This document shows, in pieces, positions 1-8,533 of a stretch of DNA of 54,462 nucleotides. How positions within the stretch are numbered: the first letter of the stretch is position 1; every line of letters starts with the position of its first letter. A model generated the notes under the pieces. It saw only the letters and a list, made by a program, of their open reading frames with translations, had not been told where the DNA came from and did not search any database. The position numbers and the translations under genes were made by a program. Origin of the DNA: Candidatus Segetimicrobium genomatis (GTDB lineage: Bacteria; Sysuimicrobiota; Sysuimicrobiia; Sysuimicrobiales; Segetimicrobiaceae); assembly GCA_005882275.1 (NCBI GenBank), contig VBAK01000130.1:1-54462 (forward strand). The letters run 5' to 3'.

Positions 1-705
1 ACCCTCGGGGAGTTCATCCTCGAGATGCCGCGCGGAGCCCAGGTGATCTATCCCAAGGATCTCGGCGCGATCCTCATCGAGGCCGACGTGTTTCCCGGAT
101 CGCGCGTGGTCGAGGCGGGGACGGGATCCGGCGCTTTGACGATGGCGCTGCTGCGCGCGGCGGGCCCGGCGGGCCGGGTGACCAGTTACGAATTACGCGA
201 CGAGTTTGCCCGAATCGCCGAACAGAACATCCGCCGATACCTCGGGGCCACGGATGCGCTGGTGCTGCGCCGCGCGGACATCTACGCCGGGGTGCTGCCC
301 GACGATCGGCCGGTCGACCGTCTCATCCTCGACGTCCCCGAGCCGTGGCGTGTGGTCGGGCACGCGGCCGCCGCGCTGGTCCCGGGCGGAATCTTCCTGT
401 GCTACGTCCCCACGGTCCCCCAGGTCACCCAGGCGGTCGAAGCGCTGCGGACCTCGGGCGCCTTCGCGATGATCGAGACGATCGAGGTCCTGGTGCGCCC
501 GTGGAACATCGACGGGCTGAGCGTGCGGCCGGCCCACCGGATGGTCGCCCACACGGGATTCCTCACGACGGCGCGGCGGGTCCAGCGCCAGGCCGCATCC
601 GGCAGCGGCCCCCAGGACGGGGAACGGACCGATGCGGTCAAGCCGGATGATGAGGAAGAGACGGTGGACGAAGTAAGCGGGTTCGGCGAGGGCGAACCGG
701 CGTGA
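1..705 (+). CDS. trmI: tRNA (adenine-58-N1)-methyltransferase, 5' truncated
   Basis: Class I SAM-dependent methyltransferase that makes m1A58 in the T-loop of tRNA. The frame is open from base 1: the codons before the first ATG at 25 read TLGEFILE, which matches the family just before its MPRGAQVIYPKD motif, so the true start lies off the window. Visible parts are the SAM-binding glycine loop (VVEAGTGSGALT) and the catalytic-region motif DVPEPW. The last 40 or so residues are a charged, acidic tail without family conservation. The stop is TGA at 703-705. The following gene is convergent. Confidence 0.9.
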   Translation, partial: TLGEFILEMPRGAQVIYPKDLGAILIEADVFPGSRVVEAGTGSGALTMALLRAAGPAGRVTSYELRDEFARIAEQNIRRYLGATDALVLRRADIYAGVLPDDRPVDRLILDVPEPWRVVGHAAAALVPGGIFLCYVPTVPQVTQAVEALRTSGAFAMIETIEVLVRPWNIDGLSVRPAHRMVAHTGFLTTARRVQRQAASGSGPQDGERTDAVKPDDEEETVDEVSGFGEGEPA

Positions 706-776
706 GTGCCCGACGGATACTTCTCGATCGAGACGCGCCGAGAAAATGTGAACGCTTTTCTTACAGAAGGATCAGC

Positions 777-1556
777 CTAGCACCCGCGCCGGCGCCTCCG
801 TACCAAAAGGCTGCGATAGCCAAACATCATCCCCGCCCCCATCCCAATCAGGGTCCCCGTAGGGGGCTCAGGGACGACAGACGCAGCACCGAATGTGAAC
901 TGCGTCACCAGTCCAATAGTGTCGGCGGTCCCTGTGGAGGAAGACACAGTCGAACCAGGCCAATCACTAAGGACGCGAGAAATGGAGTCTCCCTGAGTTA
1001 TCTGGGCATCAAGAAATGTGGCCGTGCCCCCGGAAAAGTTCCTCACGTCAAGCAAGAGGTTCCCTTTGGTAGGGTCATATAGAAACGGGGTCGAGAGATT
1101 GACCACGATGTCGAAAGCCTTTGGTCCAGCTGCAGGACCACTGTTGCTGCTGGACAGGGCGAGCGGTCCTCGCGGAAAAACGACTGTGTCGTTCGCTCCG
1201 ACGTTGTCCGCAAAGGTGGTGCTCAACCCATCGGGGGCTTTGGATGTCGTCGAAAGGTCGATTTGGATGCTGAGCAGCGTAGACGAAAAAGCTCCCCCGG
1301 CTGAAGCGTCGGGCCTAAACGCGATCTGCGTGATGTTCTGGGGGGTGGCGACACCACCGAGCACAAAATCGGTTGCTCCATAAACTTGCTGATATCGCAT
1401 TGACGAATTACCGATGTTAAATGGAAAACCATTATTGTCGTTCCCCTCAGTGGTCGTATCGAAAAATGGGACGACAACCATGGTGGTGGCTTCGGCCACA
1501 CTGATCATTGAGCCGAGCACTAAGACGATCAACCCAACAAAAAGGGCAGTCCTCAT
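777..1556 (-). CDS. PEP-CTERM sorting-signal exported protein
   Basis: Predicted secreted protein of 259 residues, read on the minus strand. It starts at ATG 1556 (MRTALFVGLIVLVLGSM..., a signal peptide); a G-rich Shine-Dalgarno-like stretch lies just upstream, so the longer frame opening at 1694 is not preferred. The middle is Thr/Ser/Asn-rich with a beta-rich character and repeated FDIVV and LLLDVRNF type strands. The C-terminus is a canonical PEP-CTERM signal: Pro-Glu-Pro, a hydrophobic segment, then a five-Arg cluster. Such proteins are normally cleaved by an exosortase and linked to exopolysaccharide export, but no exosortase is in this window. Base composition is visibly less GC-rich than the neighbours, which suggests a different history. 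The specific function is unknown. Confidence 0.8.
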   Translation of the reverse strand: MRTALFVGLIVLVLGSMISVAEATTMVVVPFFDTTTEGNDNNGFPFNIGNSSMRYQQVYGATDFVLGGVATPQNITQIAFRPDASAGGAFSSTLLSIQIDLSTTSKAPDGLSTTFADNVGANDTVVFPRGPLALSSSNSGPAAGPKAFDIVVNLSTPFLYDPTKGNLLLDVRNFSGGTATFLDAQITQGDSISRVLSDWPGSTVSSSTGTADTIGLVTQFTFGAASVVPEPPTGTLIGMGAGMMFGYRSLLVRRRRRGC

Positions 1557-1793
1557 AAGCCACCCCCCACGTGGCAAGTTGACGGGAACTTCCATACAAA
1601 TTCTAGGGGTTGGCCTGCCGAGGCATCTATCCTGCGGCCTGAGGGTTTGTCTGGCATTAACGGACGAAGAACAGGGGTTTGGGTGCCTCTCCATCCGTCG
1701 TATAACAGCGCTGGCCGGGGAGGGTTGGTGGGGACCGGTCCGCAGGAAGCCCGACCTGAATAGGCGGCACGTCGCAGGGGTCTTACCGGTTCA

Positions 1794-2981
1794 TCACACG
1801 CGCTCCACCGCCAGGCTCACCGCTTCGCCGCCGCCGAGGCAGACGGCCGCGACCCCCCGCCGGACCTCGCGCTCCTGCATGGCGCTGAGCAGCGTGGTGA
1901 GGATCCGCGCCCCGCTTGCGCCGATCGGGTGTCCCAACGCGACCGCTCCGCCGTGGATGTTCACCCGGTTCATGTCGAGCCCGACGTCCCGGGCGACCGC
2001 GATGACGACGGAGGCGTACGCCTCGTTGATCTCGTAGAGATCGACCGTCTCCTTGGTCCACCCGATCTTCGACAGCAGACGGCGGATGGCCCCGGCCGGG
2101 GCGATCGTGAACCACTCGGGCGCGGTCGCCACCACCGCCTGCCCCACAATGCGCGCCAGGGGGCGCGCGTCGAACTCGCGGGCGACGTCCGCCGACGCGA
2201 GCACGAGCGCGGCGGCCCCGTCGCTGATCGAGGACGCGTTTGCGGCGGTGACGGTTCCGCCTTCTTCAAACACCGGCCGGAGCGCGGCGAGTTTGCCCGG
2301 ATTGTAGCGGCGCGGTTCTTCGTCCTCCGGCACGACCCGGGCCGCCCCGCCTTCGCCGGGCACGTCAACGGGAACGATCTCGCGGCGGAAGTGACCGGAG
2401 TCCATCGCCTCGAGCGCGCGGCTGTACGAGCGCCGGGCGAACTCGTCCTGCTCCGCCCGGGAGATCTTGTATTCGCGCGCCAGGAGTTCCGCGCAGTTCC
2501 CCATGTGCATTTGGGTGTAGACGTCCCACAGGCCGTCTTTGATCATCGAGTCGACGAGCGTCCCGTGGCCGATCCGGTACCCGGCCCTGGCGCGGTCCAG
2601 CAGATACGGGGCGGCGCTCATGTTCTCCATGCCCCCCGCGACGATGATGTCCGCATCGCCGGCCTGGATCGCCTGGGCGCCCAGCATCACGGCCTTGAGG
2701 CCGGAGCCGCACATCTTGTTGAGCGTCGTCGCAGGGACGGTGTTCGGCAAACCGGCGTAGATGGACGCCTGGCGCGCCGGCGCCTGGCCCAGCCCGGCGG
2801 CGAGGATGATCCCCATGTAGACTTCGTCGACGCGTTCGGGGGGGACGTGCGCGCGCCGGACCGCCTCGGCGATGGCGACGCTCCCCAGCCGGGGCGCGGC
2901 AACCGTAGATAGCCCCCCCATGAATCGTCCGATCGGGGTCCGCGCCGCTCCCAGGATCACAACCTCGCGTGTCTCTCCCAT
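1794..2981 (-). CDS. acetyl-CoA acetyltransferase (thiolase)
   Basis: Thiolase II family, 395 residues, which is full length. It condenses two acetyl-CoA to acetoacetyl-CoA or cleaves 3-ketoacyl-CoA. All catalytic landmarks are visible: nucleophile Cys91 in NKMCGSG, the NEAYA motif, His351 in ALGHPIGASGAR, and Cys381 in CLGGGEA. It starts at ATG 2981. It is not in an operon with fatty-acid genes; lysA diverges on the other side of a short intergenic region. The direction (biosynthetic or degradative) cannot be told from the sequence. A methylcrotonyl-CoA/HMG-CoA lyase cluster further along the window would produce acetoacetate and acetyl-CoA, so a link to that pathway is possible. Confidence 0.93.
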   Translation of the reverse strand: MGETREVVILGAARTPIGRFMGGLSTVAAPRLGSVAIAEAVRRAHVPPERVDEVYMGIILAAGLGQAPARQASIYAGLPNTVPATTLNKMCGSGLKAVMLGAQAIQAGDADIIVAGGMENMSAAPYLLDRARAGYRIGHGTLVDSMIKDGLWDVYTQMHMGNCAELLAREYKISRAEQDEFARRSYSRALEAMDSGHFRREIVPVDVPGEGGAARVVPEDEEPRRYNPGKLAALRPVFEEGGTVTAANASSISDGAAALVLASADVAREFDARPLARIVGQAVVATAPEWFTIAPAGAIRRLLSKIGWTKETVDLYEINEAYASVVIAVARDVGLDMNRVNIHGGAVALGHPIGASGARILTTLLSAMQEREVRRGVAAVCLGGGEAVSLAVERV

Positions 2982-3030
2982 TTCATCTTAAGGTACGATG
3001 GATGCCCGCCGGGGATTCCCATGGTTCGAA

Positions 3031-3059
3031 TTGACACCCCCTGGAGCCCGTGTTATCTT
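3031..3059 (+). promoter_or_regulatory. sigma70-type promoter of lysA
   Basis: A perfect -35 box TTGACA at 3031-3036 and a -10 box TATCTT at 3054-3059 are separated by 17 bp. The predicted transcription start is about 3066. The promoter overlaps the upstream ATG at 3050, so that ATG cannot be the lysA start. Confidence 0.8.
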
Positions 3060-3066
3060 GGGTTCC

Positions 3067-3096
3067 GGCGCCAGCCTGGTCTACCGGGCCGGCGCC
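3067..3096 (+). promoter_or_regulatory. 5'-terminal hairpin of the lysA transcript (copy 1 of a shared motif)
   Basis: A long hairpin begins 7 nt after the -10 box, i.e. at the predicted 5' end of the RNA. The outer stem GGCGCC pairs with GGCGCC (3067-3072 / 3091-3096). An A/C mismatch follows (3073 / 3090), then an inner stem GCCTGG / CCGGGC (3074-3079 / 3084-3089, one G-U pair) and a loop TCTA. The same structure, with the same mismatch, occurs at 28236-28264 in front of rmlC. No U-tract follows, so it is not a terminator. Confidence 0.7.
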
Positions 3097-3118
3097 ATCT
3101 TCTAGGGGGAGGGTGACC

Positions 3119-4447
3119 GTGGACGGCCGGGTGGCGGTGGGTCGGACGGGGCCTCTGCTGCTGGGTGAAGTCGGCGAGGGCGAATGGGTGGTCGGCGGCG
3201 TCGGCGCCCGGCGCCTCGCCCGGGAGTATGGGACGCCCCTGTACATCATGGACGAGGCGCGTCTCCGGGCCAACTGCCGGGCCTATGTCACAGCGCTGCG
3301 GGACGCCTACCCCAACTCCCAGGCGGTTTTCGCCAGCAAAGCGCTCTGCTGCATGGCGGTCTGCCGTCTGGCGTACGACGAAGGCATGTGGATCGACGTC
3401 GTCTCCACCGGGGAGATCCGCACCGCTCTCCGGGCGGGCGTTCCGGCGGGCGCGCTGCTGCTCCACGGCAGCAACAAGACCGCGGAGGAACTAACCGTGG
3501 CCCTGGAGGCCGGCGTCGGACGGATCGTCGTCGACAATGTCCACGACCTCGATCTCCTGGATTCGCTGACCCGGGAATCGCGGCGGCGGGCCGATGTGCT
3601 CCTGCGGCTCACCCCCGGCATCGAGCCCCACACCCACAAGGCGATCGTCACCGGGGGCGTCGACAGCAAGTTCGGGCTCGGCATCGTGGACGGCAGCGCG
3701 CGGGAGGGGGTGCGCCGCGCGATGGAGATCCCGGGCCTCCGGCTGCGGGGCATTCACTGTCACATCGGATCCCAGGTGATGGAGCTCCGCCCGTTCGAGA
3801 TCGCCGCGGAAGCGATGATGGAATTTGCCGCCTGGATGGCGCGAGATCTGGGGGTGCGGGTCGAGGAGCTCGATCTGGGGGGCGGCCTCGGCATCCGCTA
3901 CCTGCCCGAGGATGAGCCGCCGGCGATTCGGGACTACGTATCGACGCTGGCGCGCATCGTCAAGGAGCGGGCGGCCTCGGCCGGCCTGCCGCTGCCGACG
4001 CTGCTGGTGGAGCCGGGACGGTCGATCGTTGGGGATGCCGGCGCGACTCTGTACACGGTGGGGGCCGTCAAACGGATTACCGGGATCCGCACCTATGTCT
4101 CGGTCGACGGCGGGATGTACGAGAACCCGCGCCCGGCCCTGTACCAGGCCCGGTACGAAGCGGTCCTCGCCGGCCGCCTGAACGAGCCCACAGACCAGAC
4201 GGTCACGATCGCAGGGCGGTGCTGCGAGTCGGGGGATATCCTCATTTGGGACGCCGTCCTGCCCGAGCCCCGGTCGGGCGACCTGCTCGCGGTCTTCAGC
4301 ACCGGAGCCTACAACTACGCGATGGCGGGCAACTACAACCGGTACCCGCGCCCGCCGATCATCTTTGTCCGCGACGGCCGTGCCCGCGTGATTGTGAACC
4401 GCGAGACGGTCGACGACCTGCTGGCCAAGGACGTTCCCCCGGCCTGA
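3119..4447 (+). CDS. lysA: diaminopimelate decarboxylase
   Basis: PLP-dependent alanine-racemase-fold decarboxylase converting meso-diaminopimelate to L-lysine, the last step of lysine synthesis. I place the start at GTG 3119: it follows a strong purine-rich site (AGGGGGAGGG) at a good distance and lies after the promoter and leader hairpin. This gives 442 residues, normal for the family. PLP Lys74 sits in FASKA. HIGSQ is at 215-219, the glycine-rich EPGRSIV motif is present, the substrate-binding CCES motif starts at Cys368, and the C-terminal YNYAMAGNYN-RYPRP signature is intact. The M50 protease gene follows after 16 bp. Confidence 0.95.
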   Translation: MDGRVAVGRTGPLLLGEVGEGEWVVGGVGARRLAREYGTPLYIMDEARLRANCRAYVTALRDAYPNSQAVFASKALCCMAVCRLAYDEGMWIDVVSTGEIRTALRAGVPAGALLLHGSNKTAEELTVALEAGVGRIVVDNVHDLDLLDSLTRESRRRADVLLRLTPGIEPHTHKAIVTGGVDSKFGLGIVDGSAREGVRRAMEIPGLRLRGIHCHIGSQVMELRPFEIAAEAMMEFAAWMARDLGVRVEELDLGGGLGIRYLPEDEPPAIRDYVSTLARIVKERAASAGLPLPTLLVEPGRSIVGDAGATLYTVGAVKRITGIRTYVSVDGGMYENPRPALYQARYEAVLAGRLNEPTDQTVTIAGRCCESGDILIWDAVLPEPRSGDLLAVFSTGAYNYAMAGNYNRYPRPPIIFVRDGRARVIVNRETVDDLLAKDVPPA

Positions 4448-4463
4448 TCCGGAGATCGCCGCC

Positions 4464-5078
4464 GTGCTCGGGCTAAATGATCTGCCCACGCTGCTTGTGC
4501 TGCTGCCCGCGGTCGTGGTGGCCACGACCTTCCACGAGTATGCCCACGCGCTGATCGCGGACCGCCTGGGCGATCCCACGCCGCGCCGGCTCGGACGGCT
4601 GAGCCTGAACCCGCTCGTGCACCTCGACGTGCTGGGGACGCTGTTCTTCGTGCTGTTCCGGTTTGGGTGGGCGAAGCCGGTCCCCGTCGATCCTCGGAAC
4701 TTTGCCCATCCCCGTCAAGGGATGCTGCAGGTGGCCCTGGCGGGACCGCTGGCCAACATCACGATCGCCTTCGCGATCGGGCTGCTGCTCAAGTCGCAGC
4801 GGGTCGCGGATACTCCCTGGGCCGCCGCGGCGGACATGCTCGTCTTGATCAATCTCGTGCTCGCCGTCTTCAACCTCATCCCCATCCCACCGCTGGACGG
4901 ATCGCGGATCCTCGAGAGCCTCCTCACCGGCGAGCAGGCGCGCGCATATGCGCGGATCCAGCCGTACGGCACCGTCTTGATCCTGGGATTGCTCTACACG
5001 GGGATCGTGGGCCGCCTGATGACCCCGGCGGTGGAATGGCTGTACGGACTCTTTACCGGCGCGGGGTCCACGCTGTAG
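4464..5078 (+). CDS. site-2 protease family membrane metalloprotease (M50)
   Basis: Small integral membrane zinc metalloprotease of the RseP/SpoIVFB superfamily (compact M50B type, 204 residues, no PDZ domain). The zinc motif HEYAH is in the first membrane segment (His24, Glu25, His28). The third ligand is in NLIPIPPLDGSR (Asp145). Four or five hydrophobic segments are visible. It starts at GTG 4464. Genes of this type often sit next to scpA/scpB, as here. The substrate is unknown; regulated intramembrane proteolysis is the family role. The 154 bp to scpA show no gene. Confidence 0.9.
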   Translation: MLGLNDLPTLLVLLPAVVVATTFHEYAHALIADRLGDPTPRRLGRLSLNPLVHLDVLGTLFFVLFRFGWAKPVPVDPRNFAHPRQGMLQVALAGPLANITIAFAIGLLLKSQRVADTPWAAAADMLVLINLVLAVFNLIPIPPLDGSRILESLLTGEQARAYARIQPYGTVLILGLLYTGIVGRLMTPAVEWLYGLFTGAGSTL

Positions 5079-5232
5079 GGCGCTCGGGGGCGCCCCGCGA
5101 CGGGGCCGTGGGGCGGCCCGGCGCGCAGGAACCGGTCGGGGCGCGACGAATACCCGACCCAGGAGTGGTAAGGAGCCGCGGACGCAGCAGCCGACGCACT
5201 CGTGAGCCGAACCAGCGACCGGAGGACCAGTC

Positions 5233-5949
5233 GTGGCCTACCACGTGCAGGTTGAGGGATTCAGCGGACCGCTAGACCTCCTCGTCAGCCTCGCGTATCG
5301 GGGGCAGGTGGATTTGGGGACCGTATCCCTCCGCGCCATCGCCGAGGACTACCTGGAGGGTACCCGCGCAGGTCTGGATCTCGACGGCGCGACGGAGGTG
5401 CTGGTGCACCTGGCCGCGCTCGCCGACCTCAAGGTTCGCACGCTCGTGCCCCACGCGCCGCCGGCCGATGCGCCGGTCGAAGAAACGGACACGCCCTCGG
5501 ACCTGCGGGACCGCCTCGGCGCCCAGATGGCCGGCTACCTCAAGTTCCGCGAGGCGGCGCAGGCACTCCGGGCGCTGGAGGAGATCCAGAGTCAGGTATT
5601 CCTGCGCGCGGCGGACGCGCCCGATCCGCACGGGGAGGTACTGGTCGAAGGGATCACGTTGCAGGATCTCTTTGCCGCCTTCGCGCAGGTCCTGCGCCGC
5701 GCCCGTGAGGCGCCGCAGCAGATTGCCGGCGAGGAGTTCACGGTCGAGGAGAAAATGGAGGCCTTGATCGGGGCGCTGCGTCAGGAGGGCGGGGTGGTGT
5801 TCGAAGCGCTGTTCCCGCTGGGGGTGAGCCGCCTGGAGATCATCATCACGTTCCTGGCGATGCTCGAACTGATCAAACAGCGGCGGATCCGGGTGCGGCA
5901 GCAGCAGGTGTTTGGGGAGATCCGGGTGACGCTGGCGGACGCCGCATGA
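5233..5949 (+). CDS. scpA: segregation and condensation protein A
   Basis: Kleisin subunit that bridges SMC heads in the bacterial condensin complex for chromosome segregation. 238 residues, normal length. The N-terminal signature is clear (FSGPLDLLVSL, then a helix with LRAIAEDYLE). The C-terminal winged-helix part includes VSRLEIIITFLAMLELIKQ and RIRVRQQQVFGEI. The start is GTG 5233 behind GGAGGA. The stop overlaps the scpB start (ATGA, 5946-5949), so the two subunits are translationally coupled. Confidence 0.94.
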   Translation: MAYHVQVEGFSGPLDLLVSLAYRGQVDLGTVSLRAIAEDYLEGTRAGLDLDGATEVLVHLAALADLKVRTLVPHAPPADAPVEETDTPSDLRDRLGAQMAGYLKFREAAQALRALEEIQSQVFLRAADAPDPHGEVLVEGITLQDLFAAFAQVLRRAREAPQQIAGEEFTVEEKMEALIGALRQEGGVVFEALFPLGVSRLEIIITFLAMLELIKQRRIRVRQQQVFGEIRVTLADAA

Positions 5950-6626
5950 GCGACGAGACCGAGCGCGTGCGGACGCCGAATCCCGCCGGTCGCGGCGCGG
6001 GGTACCCGGAATTCCTGGCGCACACCGCGGATCCGGAGGCCGGGGCGCCCGGGGCGAAGCCGGCGGCTGGCCCCGGCTCGAATGGGGAAGGTAATACCGA
6101 TGTGCGCAACGTCATCGAATGCCTCCTGCTGGCCCGGGGCGGCCCGGTGCGGCTCGAGGAGATGCGCCGGGTCCTCGACGTCGGCGAGGCCGAGCTGATC
6201 GCCACGCTGGCCGCGCTCCAGGTGGAGTACGCGGGGCGGGGGCTCCAGATTCAGGAAGTGGCGCAGGGGTATCAGCTCTGCACGCGCCCTGAGTACGCGG
6301 CCTACGTCCAGCGGCTCCTGCGCGTGGGCGAACTCGAGCCCCTGACGCGGGCGACCCTGGACGTCCTCGCCATTGTCGCGTACCGGCAGCCGGTGACGCG
6401 CGCCGAGATCGATGCCATTCGCGGCGTCCAATCGGTGCACCATCTGGTCAAACTCGAGGAGCGCCGGCTGATCAACCAGGTCGGCCGCCGCCCCGGGCCC
6501 GGGCGGCCGATCCTGTACGGCACCACCGAGGGCTTCCTCAGGTACTTCGGGCTCAAGGATCTCAGCGCGCTTCCCCAGATCGGAGACCATGAGTTCTCCA
6601 CCGTGCTTGCCCCACCTCGTCCGTAA
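5946..6626 (+). CDS. scpB: segregation and condensation protein B
   Basis: Partner of ScpA in the SMC condensin complex. 226 residues. The first 50 residues are a low-complexity Gly/Ala/Pro tail not typical of ScpB; an internal start near residue 52 (VRNVIECLLLA) is possible, but the ATGA overlap with scpA favours the long form. Family motifs follow: two winged helices with DVLAIVAYRQPVTRAEID, IRGVQSVHHLVKLEERRLI and GRPILYGTTEGFLRYFGLKD. The 3' end overlaps the start of the next gene. Confidence 0.93.
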   Translation: MSDETERVRTPNPAGRGAGYPEFLAHTADPEAGAPGAKPAAGPGSNGEGNTDVRNVIECLLLARGGPVRLEEMRRVLDVGEAELIATLAALQVEYAGRGLQIQEVAQGYQLCTRPEYAAYVQRLLRVGELEPLTRATLDVLAIVAYRQPVTRAEIDAIRGVQSVHHLVKLEERRLINQVGRRPGPGRPILYGTTEGFLRYFGLKDLSALPQIGDHEFSTVLAPPRP

Positions 6627-7593
6627 GACCGGCGACCAGTCGCGTCGTCCCCCCCGCCCTGATCGTTGGGCGGCGTCCGCGCGGCACGCTGCACGAACCC
6701 GTCACGTGGGGTCCTGGGGGTGGGGCCTCCTGGCGCTCCTGGTCGCCCTGGCGCCGGCATCGGCGGCGGCGCCGGTTCGCTCGCCCTCCCCGCAGCCGCC
6801 GCGGGCGAGCCAGGCCGGGCCGTTTCGCCTGACCGCGACCGCCGCCGTGCTGATGGACGCCGAGTCGGGCCAGGTGCTGTTCGGCCGGAATCCGTCGCTG
6901 GTGTGGCCGCCCGCCAGCACCACGAAAATCATGACCGCCCTGGTGGCCTTGGAACGGGCGCACCTCGACACGCCGATCGGCATCACTTCCGCCGCCGCCG
7001 GGTTCCGCATCGGATCGGTGCTCGGCCTCCCCGCGGATGCCAAGGTCCCGCTCCGCGATCTGCTCTACGCGATGATGCTTTCATCCGCGAACGACGTGGC
7101 GGTCGCCGTCGCCCAGGGGGTCGGCGGCTCGGTGCCGGCATTCGCCGCCCTGATGAACGAGCGGGCGGCCCAACTCGGAGCCACGCAGACCCACTTCACC
7201 TCCCCGCACGGCCTGTACGATCGAGACCACTTCTCGACCGCCTACGACCTGGCGCTGATCACCCGGGCGGCGATGCAGAATCCGACCTTCCGCGAGATCG
7301 TCCATACCCGCCGATGGATGTTCTCGGTCCCGGGCCGCCGCCCGAGGTGGCTGATCAACCATAACAAACTCCTTGCCTGGTACCCGGGCGCGGACGGCGT
7401 GAAGACCGGCTACGTGCATCAATCCGGCCACACCCTGGTCGCCTCGGCGACCCGCAACAACCTGCGGTTGATCGCGGTGCTCCTCAATCCCCGCGATCTC
7501 TGGGGGGACGCCGCCCGGCTGCTCGACTACGGATTCACCCATTTTCACGCTGCACCGGTCACATCGGGTCCGTCCGTTTCACCGCCTCCCTGA
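6589..7593 (+). CDS. D-alanyl-D-alanine carboxypeptidase (penicillin-binding protein 5/DacF type)
   Basis: Serine DD-peptidase (S11) that trims the terminal D-Ala of peptidoglycan stem peptides, acting outside the membrane. The three active-site motifs are present: STTK (Ser110-Lys113), SAN (Ser166-Asn168) and KTG (Lys272-Gly274). A hydrophobic signal segment lies at about 44-61. With ATG 6589 the gene overlaps scpB by 38 nt and has a long basic N-tail; GTG 6706 would start just before the signal segment and is an alternative. The C-terminal beta-domain of PBP5 is missing: the protein ends about 60 residues after KTG, as in short DacF-like forms. Confidence 0.92.
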   Translation: MSSPPCLPHLVRKTGDQSRRPPRPDRWAASARHAARTRHVGSWGWGLLALLVALAPASAAAPVRSPSPQPPRASQAGPFRLTATAAVLMDAESGQVLFGRNPSLVWPPASTTKIMTALVALERAHLDTPIGITSAAAGFRIGSVLGLPADAKVPLRDLLYAMMLSSANDVAVAVAQGVGGSVPAFAALMNERAAQLGATQTHFTSPHGLYDRDHFSTAYDLALITRAAMQNPTFREIVHTRRWMFSVPGRRPRWLINHNKLLAWYPGADGVKTGYVHQSGHTLVASATRNNLRLIAVLLNPRDLWGDAARLLDYGFTHFHAAPVTSGPSVSPPP

Positions 7594-7611
7594 TCGGGCC
7601 TCTCATCGCCC

Positions 7612-8508
7612 ATGTCGGGCGCGCCGTGGGTGCTGCGCAGCCTCCTGTTCGTCCCGGGCAACCGGCCCGACATGATCGCGAAGGCGGGGCGATACGGCGC
7701 GGACGCGCTCATCCTCGATCTTGAGGACGGCGTCGCGCCGGACGAGAAGGCCCGCGCCCGTCAGGTCGTCGCCGGGGCGTTGGACGCGGGGGTCCCCGGA
7801 TCCCCGATCGTGTTCCTGCGGGTGAACGGCTCGGGCAGCGGGCTCCTGGCGTGGGACCTTCGCGAGGCCTTCCGGCCCGGGGCCGCGGCCCTGTGCCTGC
7901 CCAAGTGCGAAACCCCGGAAGCGGTCCTCACGCTCGACGCGTCCCTCCAGGCGCTCGAATCCCAGCATCGGCTCCCCCGGGGCGGCATCCGGATCCTCCC
8001 GATGATCGAGAGCGCCCGCGGGGTCGTCCAGGCCGCCGCGATCGCCGGGAGCCACGCGCGGGTGTGCGGGCTGGCGTTCGGCGCGGAGGACTACACCGCG
8101 GATCTCGGGGTGGCGCGGACGCGGCAGGGCGCGGAACTTGCCTACCCGCGGGCCGCGGTCAGCGTGGCCGCGCGCGCGGCCGGCGTCGACGCGGTGGACG
8201 GGATCTACGCGGACTTTCGGGATGCCGATGGGCTGCGCGCGGACACGGGGGCGGCGCGCGCGCTCGGGTACACCGGCAAGATGCTCATTCACCCGGCCCA
8301 GGTGGCCCCGGTGCACGCGGCGTTCGCGCCGGAGGCGGCGGAGGTGGAGCAGGCGCGGAGGATCGTGGCGGCATTCGAGGCGGCTGAGGCGCGCGGATCC
8401 GGCATCGTCGTGGTCGACGGCGCGATGGTCGACCGGCCGGTGGTGCTCCGCGCCCGGCGCACGCTCGCGATCGCCTCCCGTCCCGCTGCTGGCCGGGAGC
8501 GGGACTGA
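7612..8508 (+). CDS. HpcH/HpaI aldolase/citrate lyase beta-type (CitE-like) protein
   Basis: 298-residue TIM-barrel lyase of the CitE / malyl-CoA lyase family, which forms or cleaves C-C bonds in 3-hydroxyacyl-CoA esters with Mg2+. Motifs seen are RSLLFVPGNRPDM, ILDLEDGVAPDEK, LPMIESARGV, AFGAEDYTADLG, GKMLIHPAQV and DGAMVDRPVV, all typical of this family and placing the metal-binding acidic residues. There are no citrate lyase alpha/gamma or ACP genes nearby, so a stand-alone lyase (malyl-CoA, citramalyl-CoA or a related substrate) is more likely than citrate lyase. Convergent with the next gene, 25 bp apart. Confidence 0.87.
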   Translation: MSGAPWVLRSLLFVPGNRPDMIAKAGRYGADALILDLEDGVAPDEKARARQVVAGALDAGVPGSPIVFLRVNGSGSGLLAWDLREAFRPGAAALCLPKCETPEAVLTLDASLQALESQHRLPRGGIRILPMIESARGVVQAAAIAGSHARVCGLAFGAEDYTADLGVARTRQGAELAYPRAAVSVAARAAGVDAVDGIYADFRDADGLRADTGAARALGYTGKMLIHPAQVAPVHAAFAPEAAEVEQARRIVAAFEAAEARGSGIVVVDGAMVDRPVVLRARRTLAIASRPAAGRERD

Positions 8509-8533
8509 TGCCCCTCCTGAGGTTGGGGAAGCC

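Noticed and set aside
1929..2912. Long plus-strand frame opposite the thiolase
   Set aside because: Antisense shadow of a clear thiolase; Asp/Arg/His-rich composition with no motifs.
3050..3118. Longer lysA start at ATG 3050
   Set aside because: That ATG lies between the -35 and -10 boxes of a near-perfect promoter; GTG 3119 has the ribosome site.
3060..3118. Lysine riboswitch before lysA
   Set aside because: The leader is only about 50 nt and holds a single hairpin, far too short for the lysine aptamer, and the same hairpin occurs before rmlC.
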